A stretch of DNA of 17,284 bases from JAAYKS01 sp964479435 (lineage in GTDB: Bacteria > Bacillota > Clostridia > Saccharofermentanales > UBA5734): contig CAYZME010000040.1 of assembly GCA_964479435.1 (NCBI GenBank), positions 1 through 17,284 of the forward strand, given 5' to 3'. The translations under genes and the position numbers were made by a program. The notes under the pieces are model-generated. The model saw only the letters and a program-made list of their open reading frames with translations, did no database searches and was not told the origin of the DNA. This document shows positions 1-6,632 of the stretch, piece by piece (within the stretch, counting starts at the first letter, position 1; every line of letters starts with the position of its first letter).

Positions 1-1
1 C

Positions 2-1006
2 TGGATCGACGGCACGCATGTATTTGAAAAGGCTGCAAACTTATTGATGGATCTGGTCGTCGACCCGTTCGTCAATGAAGAAGGATTTTTTGATCGCGTG
101 TTGATGGAGAAGGAGCGCGCGGCGTATGTAGACGAATTGCGCGGTCGTTGGAATGATCGCGAGAGATATGTGTATGACCAAGGTGTAGATTTCTTTCTCG
201 AAGGGGCATCCCATGGCATAGATGCCGATGGCAACCTAGATCACGCCGCCGACATTACGCTATCGGAGCTGCAAAATGCCTACTCGGAGATGTTACATGC
301 TACAGCGGTGACCGTTGTTGCGGGTGGCGATATCGACGCCGGGCAACGGCATCGGCTCATCGAGCGTGTCCGGGACTGGCCGTCCGGCCATCGACCTGGC
401 CAATCCATCCCCGGAAAAAAACCGGGGCCTTTTGTGCCCGCCCCAAATGTGCGCAGACGACAAGAGCGGCGTCCGGTCGAGCAAGCGCGGATCTTGGCGG
501 TGTTTGCCGGTCTGCCTCCTTATTTTTCGAGTGAAGGATTGGCCGTGACGGTACTGAACAGCATGTTCGGTTCGGGGACGCATTCGCTTTTATTTACCCG
601 CGTTCGTGAGGAACAGCAATTGGCTTACAGTGTGTTCTCAGCCACCTTGCGATACGTGGGCGGATTGGCCGTATATGCCGGCGTCACCGCCGAGAACGTC
701 GGGCGGGCGCTGGACACCATCGAGCGGCAGCTGGCCGCATTGGTCGCCGGCACGTATGACCCCACCATATATACACACGCGATGACGATGGTTCGTACCC
801 AGTTGGCAACGCTGGCGGACAGCCTGTCGACACTGCTGGGCTTCTATATGACCGGCCTGGTCAATGGCCGCCTCTTTCATGTATCGGAGGCACTTGCGTT
901 ACTGGACGATATAACCACCGAACAAGTTAGACGGGTCGCGTCGCGCCTGCGATTGTCGAGTGTGTATACTTTGGAACCGGCCCGCCCACAGGAGGAGCCG
1001 TTATGA
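2..1006 (+). CDS. M16-family peptidase homologue, YmfF-like (5' end outside window)
   Basis: The reading frame is open from base 2, upstream of the first ATG at 44, and matches the interior of an M16 protein, so the gene is cut by the window edge and ATG 44 is not its start. What is visible is the end of the first M16 half (Glu-Lys followed by a charged helix, then a beta-strand ending VVAGGDID) and a second half rich in the LAYSVFS type of sequence found in M16 C-terminal domains. No HxxEH zinc motif is visible, but its usual location is outside the window. The next gene is an HxxEH-bearing M16 protein overlapping by 4 bases. This matches the paired YmfF/YmfH arrangement of Bacillota, where YmfF is usually the partner lacking the zinc site. 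Its substrate is unknown. Confidence 0.85.
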   Translation, partial: WIDGTHVFEKAANLLMDLVVDPFVNEEGFFDRVLMEKERAAYVDELRGRWNDRERYVYDQGVDFFLEGASHGIDADGNLDHAADITLSELQNAYSEMLHATAVTVVAGGDIDAGQRHRLIERVRDWPSGHRPGQSIPGKKPGPFVPAPNVRRRQERRPVEQARILAVFAGLPPYFSSEGLAVTVLNSMFGSGTHSLLFTRVREEQQLAYSVFSATLRYVGGLAVYAGVTAENVGRALDTIERQLAALVAGTYDPTIYTHAMTMVRTQLATLADSLSTLLGFYMTGLVNGRLFHVSEALALLDDITTEQVRRVASRLRLSSVYTLEPARPQEEPL

Positions 1007-2325
1007 GTTTGCCGGGGTGGGTGATGACTGAAAGCCGGGATGCGCTGTCTAGTTCACGCATGCGTATGTATACGCACCGCACGGGTTTCCGGTTGGTGCT
1101 ACTCCCCAGACCAGGTTACGCGCGGCGTTTCGGTTCGGTTTGTGTCCCCTATGGATCGATTCACGGTGAATGGCAAGATGCGCGCGGGTTTGCCTCTTTG
1201 CCGGCGGGAACCGCACATTATCTGGAGCATTGTGTTTTCAGCAAAGAGGCGGAAGAGAGCCTGCTCTTACGATTGGCCGCGCTGGGCGCCGAAGCCAATG
1301 CTTACACCTCGCACACGCACACGATGTATTACTTTACGGCAGTGGAAGGCTTTGAAGAAGCGCTGTTTGCTTATTTTGACGCGGTCACAGCACCTATACT
1401 GGATCAGGCCCGTGTCGAAGCCGAGCGCGGCATCATTCTGTCCGAAATTGATATGTATGCGGACGATCCGGACAGTCGCACGTATACAACACTGCTGGAG
1501 AGTATGTATTCCCGGCATCCCGTCCGTATTGATATCGCTGGTACCACTGAGAGCGTCGCACGCATTACGGCTGCCGATCTCCAACGGGTCGCGGATCATT
1601 TTTATCGTCCTTCGTCCCTGATGGTAACGGTGGTGGGTGACGTGGACGAGCACCACATTTTGTCCGCTCTGGATCAGCGCATGGAAACCACAACGCCCAT
1701 CCTGCCGAAGGGGAAAGCACACGTGGAGAGCCCGGCGATATCGCAAACGGGAGTAGCGTTACACATGGACGTTGGTACGGATTCGTTCCTGGTAGGGTTC
1801 AAAGACCCACTGGTTCTACCGGCCACTCCGTGGGAGGGTTTACCGCTGGTCGAGAGAAAGCTGACCGGGCGCCTACTTGCCGAAAGCCTCATCGGACCCT
1901 CGTCGTATGCGTATCAAGCCATGTACGAGCAAGGTGTGCTAAATGATACGTTTGAATTTCAATATATTTGCGAACATGATTTCGCTTATCTGATCGCGGG
2001 TGGAGAGACATCGAAACCGAGACAGGCCGCCGCGATGCTGATTGAGGCTTTACAAAAAGCGATGCGTGAACCCCTGGATCCCGATCTGTTTGACATGCAA
2101 AAAAGGGTCGCGTCAGGGCAATTTCTCCGCTCGCTGGACCATGTGCGCGCGTGTGGCATGGCGGTTGCGAGATCCTTGCTGGACCGCGTCGATTTCTTTG
2201 ATTATCCTACCGTCTATGATAGGATAAACGCACAACAAGCGATGGAATCCATGCGCTTTTTGGCGGATCCCGCAAACGCCGCACGTGTCTATGTAACCCA
2301 TCGTTTCGAGGAGGGCAGGTCATGA
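1003..2325 (+). CDS. M16-family zinc peptidase, YmfH-like
   Basis: This is a 440-residue M16 (pitrilysin/insulinase superfamily) protein. The inverted zinc motif HYLEH is at residues 72-76 and the likely third ligand is Glu148 in the segment GIILSEIDMY, so the active site looks intact. Start: ATG 1003 overlaps the upstream stop (ATGA) and has a strong AGGAGG at 990-995. The gene ends with an ATGA overlap into lgt. In Bacillota, YmfF/YmfH pairs are thought to form a two-chain M16 protease; the specific substrate cannot be read from sequence. Being co-transcribed with lgt and rodA suggests an envelope or secreted-peptide role, but this is inference. Confidence 0.9.
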   Translation: MSLPGWVMTESRDALSSSRMRMYTHRTGFRLVLLPRPGYARRFGSVCVPYGSIHGEWQDARGFASLPAGTAHYLEHCVFSKEAEESLLLRLAALGAEANAYTSHTHTMYYFTAVEGFEEALFAYFDAVTAPILDQARVEAERGIILSEIDMYADDPDSRTYTTLLESMYSRHPVRIDIAGTTESVARITAADLQRVADHFYRPSSLMVTVVGDVDEHHILSALDQRMETTTPILPKGKAHVESPAISQTGVALHMDVGTDSFLVGFKDPLVLPATPWEGLPLVERKLTGRLLAESLIGPSSYAYQAMYEQGVLNDTFEFQYICEHDFAYLIAGGETSKPRQAAAMLIEALQKAMREPLDPDLFDMQKRVASGQFLRSLDHVRACGMAVARSLLDRVDFFDYPTVYDRINAQQAMESMRFLADPANAARVYVTHRFEEGRS

Positions 2326-3296
2326 CCACAGGATACGATGTCAGTTTTGAGGGGTTAGGTATTTCCGTTTTTGTCGAACCGGTCGCGTTTACGTTATTTA
2401 ATATAGACATATATTGGTATAGCATCCTGATGACAGCTGCTGTTTTTCTCTGTATGTGGTTGTCGCTGCGGCACGCAAAATACAACGGGCTCCGCCAGGA
2501 TGACATCATGGATGTTTTTATCGCGATTGTCATTTTTATGATCATCGGCGCGCGTTTGTTTTTTGTCATCTTTTCGTGGGAACACTTTCGTCACGATCTT
2601 CTGTCCATTTTTTCGACCCGATCCGGCGGGCTGGCATTTTATGGTGGTGTGATCGGCGGATTTTTCGGTATCTGGCTGGTTACGCGGATCAAGAAGATTC
2701 GTTTCGCACGCATGACCGACTTTCTCGCCGTATATGTGCCGCTGGGGCAGGCCATCGGCCGTTGGGGCAATTTTTTCAATCAGGAAGCTTTCGGCACAAA
2801 TACTACACTGCCATGGGGAATGTACAGCGAGCAAACCCGTCGTTATCTCGCGTCCCTCAATCTGGCCGGTCTCAATCCGGAAGCACCGGTACATCCCACT
2901 TTCCTATACGAATTTTTGGGCAACCTGTTGATTTTCTTTATCCTGCTGCGTGTTCGGCGTGCAGCCCGCAAGCCATTTGAAGTGACCATCTGGTATTTAT
3001 TACTCTACGGTTTACTGCGCTTTTTTGTCGAAGGGATTCGCACGGACGCTCTCTTTATCGGGAACACATCGCTTCGCATTTCACAAGTTCTATCCGCGCT
3101 GATGGTGGTTGCCGCGTTGGGCGCTCTCACCTGGTTTTATCGTAAGAGCCGGATGACTGCCGGGCGATCGGAGCTCTCTGAGTCGCTGGCCGTTGCGCCG
3201 GGCGAAGACCCGGGTGCTCAGGAGCCGCATTCTGAAAATACGAGCGAAACGACGGACGAGTCACCCGCCGACATACCGACTGACCCCGACACCTGA
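2322..3296 (+). CDS. lgt: Prolipoprotein diacylglyceryl transferase
   Basis: Lgt is a polytopic membrane enzyme that moves diacylglycerol from phosphatidylglycerol onto the lipobox Cys of prolipoproteins. The protein has 324 residues. The Lgt signature GRWGNFFNQEAFG is at 146-158. Other family blocks are SGGLAFYGG (101-109, with Tyr where E. coli has His, as is common in Gram-positives), HPTFLYE (191-197) and LLRFFVEGIRTD (231-242). Hydrophobic segments are spread from about 24 to 272. An acidic Ser/Thr/Pro/Glu-rich tail of about 50 residues (274-324) follows the last membrane segment and is longer than in the typical enzyme. Start ATG 2322 overlaps the previous stop (ATGA) behind a GAGG-type ribosome site. 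The stop overlaps the rodA start (TGATG). Confidence 0.97.
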   Translation: MTTGYDVSFEGLGISVFVEPVAFTLFNIDIYWYSILMTAAVFLCMWLSLRHAKYNGLRQDDIMDVFIAIVIFMIIGARLFFVIFSWEHFRHDLLSIFSTRSGGLAFYGGVIGGFFGIWLVTRIKKIRFARMTDFLAVYVPLGQAIGRWGNFFNQEAFGTNTTLPWGMYSEQTRRYLASLNLAGLNPEAPVHPTFLYEFLGNLLIFFILLRVRRAARKPFEVTIWYLLLYGLLRFFVEGIRTDALFIGNTSLRISQVLSALMVVAALGALTWFYRKSRMTAGRSELSESLAVAPGEDPGAQEPHSENTSETTDESPADIPTDPDT

Positions 3297-4432
3297 TGCC
3301 GCGCCCCGGATTTGAAAAGCTGCGCCAGGACGATTATTTTCGGGCACTGGATTATTGGCTTCTGGTTCCGGTTTTGTGCATCACGCTCATCGGTCTGTCG
3401 GCTCTACATGACGTGTTGCTGATGGGCACAACGTACCCTATGAGCTTTTATCGCCAGGTGGGCGCGGTTTTGATCGGCATCATATGCGCGTTGTCGATCA
3501 GCTTGCTGGAAGTCCCGTTTTTAAAAATTCTCAGTATTGCGATTTACGCACTTAGTGTATTGTTGCTGTTATTGGTGCGGTTCACGCCGTTGGGTTTTGA
3601 TCCCAATTTCTCGGGTTCCCGCAGCTGGCTTTCGATTCCGATTGTCGGTTCATTTCAGCCTTCGGAGCTTTCAAAGGCAGGTCTGGCGATGGTGGTCGCT
3701 TATATTTTGGAGGCGGTTCGACTCCGCCGTTTCGGCCGCCTCAACCATCTCAAAGGGTTCGCGTTGCTGGGCGGTGTTTGCCTCCCCGTAATCGGGCTGG
3801 TGGCCATGCAACCAGACTTCGGAACGGCCATGGTGATACTCATCATGCTGGCTGTGATGATTTTTGCCTGGGGGGTACGTATCCGCTATGTATTGTTGGC
3901 CGTCTCAACCGCTATTGTCGCGGTTCCGGTCGCTTTCACGACGATTTTGAAACCCTACCAGCAAGATCGGATCTTGACTTTTTTATTTCCTGCCTACGAC
4001 CCCGACGCTACTTTTCATGTCACCCAATCGCGCCTGGCCATTCAGGCGGGCGGGATCCTCGGCAACCCCGGCGGGTTGACAGTCTATGTTCCGGAACAGG
4101 AATCGGATTTTATTTTTACCGCTGTAGCAGAAAAAACCGGCCTTGTGGGGACCACTATGCTGCTGCTGCTGGTGTTTTTTTTCATCGCGCGATGTTTCTA
4201 TATCGCCGCAAAAGTACGCAGCCCATCCTCTTCTTATATGATTACAGGACTGGCTTCGGTTTTGGCATTTCACTATATTGAAAATCTTGGGATGTGCGTC
4301 GGCTTATTGCCGATTACCGGGATCCCTCTGCCCTTTATGAGCTATGGTGGCACGGCGATGATTGTCAGTTACGTGTCGTTGGGCGTCATGCTGTGTGTTT
4401 CGATGGATCGAAGTTTAGCCGGAAAAATCTGA
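3296..4432 (+). CDS. rodA: SEDS peptidoglycan glycosyltransferase, RodA type
   Basis: This is a 378-residue SEDS protein with about ten hydrophobic segments, expected to polymerise lipid II during elongation together with a class B PBP. Family blocks: GSRSWLSIP (107-115), FQPSELSKAG (120-129), QPDFGTAMV (172-180), the catalytic-loop region with Asp235 in the segment PAYDPD, VPEQESDFIF (265-274), and PITGIPLPFMSYGGT (339-353). The segment after the catalytic loop is shorter than in typical RodA and reads AIQAGG where AIGSGG is usual. The placement with lgt, outside the division operon, supports RodA rather than FtsW; a second SEDS gene at 11541 fills the FtsW role. It starts at ATG 3296 within TGATG and is followed by an intrinsic terminator, so it is the last gene of its operon. 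Confidence 0.92.
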   Translation: MPRPGFEKLRQDDYFRALDYWLLVPVLCITLIGLSALHDVLLMGTTYPMSFYRQVGAVLIGIICALSISLLEVPFLKILSIAIYALSVLLLLLVRFTPLGFDPNFSGSRSWLSIPIVGSFQPSELSKAGLAMVVAYILEAVRLRRFGRLNHLKGFALLGGVCLPVIGLVAMQPDFGTAMVILIMLAVMIFAWGVRIRYVLLAVSTAIVAVPVAFTTILKPYQQDRILTFLFPAYDPDATFHVTQSRLAIQAGGILGNPGGLTVYVPEQESDFIFTAVAEKTGLVGTTMLLLLVFFFIARCFYIAAKVRSPSSSYMITGLASVLAFHYIENLGMCVGLLPITGIPLPFMSYGGTAMIVSYVSLGVMLCVSMDRSLAGKI

Positions 4433-4464
4433 ACTGCATAGAGATCGCCCGCCTTTTGATTTTT

Positions 4465-4486
4465 GACCCCGAAAGGGGTCTTTTTT
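4465..4486 (+). terminator. Intrinsic terminator after rodA
   Basis: A perfect 6-bp stem (GACCCC/GGGGTC) closed by a GAAA tetraloop is followed immediately by six T. It lies 32 bases past the rodA stop and separates the M16-lgt-rodA operon from the mraZ-led operon. Confidence 0.93.
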
Positions 4487-4525
4487 ACGTTTGTGTTACA
4501 TAAAGGCCGCCAGACAGAGGAAACA

Positions 4526-4554
4526 TTGCAGAGATGGAAACAGATATGTAAAAT
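4526..4554 (+). promoter_or_regulatory. Sigma-A type promoter for the mraZ operon
   Basis: The -35 TTGCAG (4526-4531) and -10 TAAAAT (4549-4554) are separated by exactly 17 bases. Transcription would begin near 4561, giving a leader of about 75 bases that holds the GTGG boxes. The ftsZ promoter in this window has the same nine-base block around its -10 (TGTAAAATG). Confidence 0.75.
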
Positions 4555-4562
4555 GCAGTTAT

Positions 4563-4609
4563 GTGGCGCAAAGTGGAGTGATAATTCATTGTTGTGGATC
4601 ATCGTGGGG
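4563..4609 (+). promoter_or_regulatory. Four phased GTGG boxes, candidate MraZ operator
   Basis: Direct repeats GTGGCG (4563), GTGGAG (4573), GTGGAT (4594) and GTGGGG (4604) start 10, 21 and 10 bases apart, so all four fall on one helical face. MraZ proteins are known to bind short G-rich direct repeats at about 10-bp spacing upstream of mraZ (for example TGGGN repeats in E. coli). Here the boxes sit just downstream of the predicted start of transcription, which would suit autorepression. Operator function is inferred from the repeats, the position and the known family behaviour. Confidence 0.7.
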
Positions 4610-4636
4610 CAATTAGTTATCTAGGAGGAGGGCGGC

Positions 4637-5074
4637 ATGGCCAAATACACCCATACGATCGATGCCAAAGGCCGCATTTTTATTCCTGCCAAACTGCGCG
4701 GCGAACTGGGTTCGCCGATTTTTGTTACCCACAGCCTGGATGATGGCTACCTTGCCGGCTACGCCGCAAGGCCATTTGAGGGAATCCGCTCACAGATAGC
4801 CGGATTGTCAGGCACCGATCCGCTGGTGCGGGAGATGAGGCGCGTCATCATCGGCGAAGCGATGACGTGCGACGTCGACTCCCAGGGAAGAATTGGCATC
4901 AGTGAGGAATTGTGGAGCCACATCGGCGTAAAGCCAGGTGATGAAATATATATTATCTATATGTTCGATAAATTAGAAATATGTTCCAAATCGTTCTACG
5001 AACAGAAGCGCAAAGCCGATGGCCCCCCACTGTCCGCACAGGATCTGACTGCGTATGATGTCAAAGGGCTCTGA
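4637..5074 (+). CDS. mraZ: Transcriptional regulator MraZ
   Basis: MraZ is a DNA-binding protein that forms ring-shaped oligomers and regulates its own dcw operon. The 145-residue length is normal. Two SpoVT/AbrB-like half-domains are visible by their paired signatures: DAKGRIFIPAKLR at 9-21 and DSQGRIGISEEL at 81-92. The start at ATG 4637 is supported by AGGAGG at 4623-4628. It is the first gene of the division operon, and its stop lies inside the start of rsmH, so the two are probably translationally coupled. The GTGG array upstream is the likely target of this protein. Confidence 0.97.
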   Translation: MAKYTHTIDAKGRIFIPAKLRGELGSPIFVTHSLDDGYLAGYAARPFEGIRSQIAGLSGTDPLVREMRRVIIGEAMTCDVDSQGRIGISEELWSHIGVKPGDEIYIIYMFDKLEICSKSFYEQKRKADGPPLSAQDLTAYDVKGL

Positions 5075-6017
5075 TTTCAGTCACCGGTCCGTGATGCCCG
5101 GTGAGTGCGTGAATGCACTGGCCATTCGGCCGGATGGTGTTTATGTGGATTGTACGGCCGGAGGCGGCGGGCATTCCCGTGCCATTCTCGAGCGATTGGG
5201 CAGGGGCGGTGTTTTGGTCGCGATCGACAAAGACCCGGAAGCCGTGCTTCATACAAAACAAATCCTGACTTGTGTGGAGAGCCAGGCCACTTTCCATATA
5301 AGGCAGTCCGATTTCTCGCAGTTGGACGATGCTCTGGATGCGATTGAAATCGGCAGCGTAGATGGCATTCTCGCTGACCTGGGTGTTTCGTCCCACCAAC
5401 TGGATACAGGCGCCCGTGGATTTGGCTACGCCCAGGCAGGCCCTCTTGATATGCGAATGGACCCCGGCGCTTCCCTTACCGCAAGCGAAATTGTCAACCG
5501 CTTCCCATTGGAGGAACTGGCGCGTATTTTGCGCGAATACGGAGAAGAGCGATATGCCGACCGCATTGCCCGGGCGATCTGTGCGCGCCGGGAGCTGCGC
5601 CCATTCGAAACGACCTTGGATCTGGCCGCTGCCGTTGTCGCGGCGATGCCTTCCGCATCGCGCAAAGAAGCGCAACATCCCGCGCGGCGGACGTTTCAAG
5701 CCTTGCGAATTGAAGTGAACGGCGAGCTGGATGCACTCAGGCAATTGCTTTCGTTGGCGGTAGGACGCCTTGCGGACCGGGGAAGGCTGTGTATTCTGAC
5801 ATTTCATTCTTTGGAGGACCGGTTGGTCAAAACCGCTTTTCGCAGCTGGGAAAACCCTTGCACGTGCCCGCGTGACTTTCCGCAGTGCACCTGTGGCGCT
5901 GTGCCATTGGGGAAAATGGTGACCCGGCGACCTATGACTGCGACGGATGTAGAACAAGCGGAAAACCCGCGTTCGCGCAGCGCGAAATTGCGGGCGTTTG
6001 AGCGCAGAGTTTCATAA
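5055..6017 (+). CDS. rsmH: 16S rRNA (cytosine1402-N4)-methyltransferase
   Basis: RsmH (MraW) methylates N4 of C1402 in 16S rRNA using S-adenosylmethionine. The protein has 320 residues, about the family length. The SAM site TAGGGGHS is at 34-41. Other family blocks are DGILADLGVSSHQLD (103-117), GFGYAQAGPLDMRMD (122-136), RRTFQALRIEVNGEL (211-225) and FHSLEDRLVK (250-259). Two CxC pairs (Cys269/271 and Cys278/280) form the Cys-rich loop common in Gram-positive members. The start is either ATG 5055 or the adjacent ATG 5058. Both lie inside mraZ, with a weak AGGA at 5040-5043, so translation probably depends on coupling. Confidence 0.97.
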   Translation: MMSKGSDFSHRSVMPGECVNALAIRPDGVYVDCTAGGGGHSRAILERLGRGGVLVAIDKDPEAVLHTKQILTCVESQATFHIRQSDFSQLDDALDAIEIGSVDGILADLGVSSHQLDTGARGFGYAQAGPLDMRMDPGASLTASEIVNRFPLEELARILREYGEERYADRIARAICARRELRPFETTLDLAAAVVAAMPSASRKEAQHPARRTFQALRIEVNGELDALRQLLSLAVGRLADRGRLCILTFHSLEDRLVKTAFRSWENPCTCPRDFPQCTCGAVPLGKMVTRRPMTATDVEQAENPRSRSAKLRAFERRVS

Positions 6018-6601
6018 TGACGCAACCGATTGGGGGATCTGATATGGCGAGAACACAAGGAAATTTGGCTCTGCAGGCGCCCGGCGGGCGGGACATCGCG
6101 CCACGCCGCTCAACCGTGCGGACCCGGCGTGTTGTCACCCCTCTTTTCCCTGCGGGCGACCCCCGTCATCCAGCGGCGCGCGCTGAAGCCGTACGTCGGA
6201 GCGTGGCGCGTGGAAAGTGGCGAACGACGGTGTTCACATTGCTCGGCGTGGTTGCATTATTTGGCGTTTTTAGTACCCTGTTGATAAATCAGTCGCGTGT
6301 GATGGAAGCACAGTTTCATAATACCGAGATGGAGCTGCGTATAGCCGGTTTGCGCCAGGACCAGGCGCTGATAAAGGAAGAAATAATGAAAACGCTCGAT
6401 CTGGCGAAAATCCGCCTGGCGGCCATTGATCGACTCGGTATGCAAGAAGCGGGGCGTAATCAAACCATCTCGGTCGGGGTAGCGGTCGCGGATCTTGTTG
6501 TTTACAATGTGGATGCCAACGAAGGTGCGGTTCGCGAAGAAGCGGTGCGATTGGAGACCTTGCTGGCTAATCTGGAAGGGTTTTATAAGAGTTTAAGGTA
6601 A
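6017..6601 (+). CDS. ftsL: Cell division protein FtsL
   Basis: This is a bitopic membrane protein of 194 residues. It has a basic cytoplasmic region (1-69), one membrane segment (about 70-90), a heptad-like helix (about 94-128, a putative coiled coil) and the Leu-Gly-Met motif (140-142) typical of FtsL/DivIC-type proteins. FtsL forms a complex with FtsQ/DivIB and DivIC that activates FtsW and its PBP. The position between rsmH and the division PBP is the standard ftsL place. The start at ATG 6017 overlaps the rsmH stop (TAATG). ATG 6044, preceded by GGGGG at 6031-6035, is an equally plausible start and would remove nine residues. The cytoplasmic region is longer than in many FtsL proteins. 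Confidence 0.85.
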   Translation: MTQPIGGSDMARTQGNLALQAPGGRDIAPRRSTVRTRRVVTPLFPAGDPRHPAARAEAVRRSVARGKWRTTVFTLLGVVALFGVFSTLLINQSRVMEAQFHNTEMELRIAGLRQDQALIKEEIMKTLDLAKIRLAAIDRLGMQEAGRNQTISVGVAVADLVVYNVDANEGAVREEAVRLETLLANLEGFYKSLR

Positions 6602-6632
6602 ATGTCACACACAGAGACGAGTAGGAGATCAT

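Noticed and set aside
4580..4585. GATAAT as an alternative -10 for the mraZ operon
   Set aside because: No acceptable -35 lies 16-18 bases upstream, and it is weaker than TTGCAG-17-TAAAAT.
5061..5957. Long antisense open frame (298 codons) opposite rsmH
   Set aside because: It lies fully opposite a well-recognised gene, has no family resemblance, and fits the chance openness produced by codon bias in a GC-rich gene.
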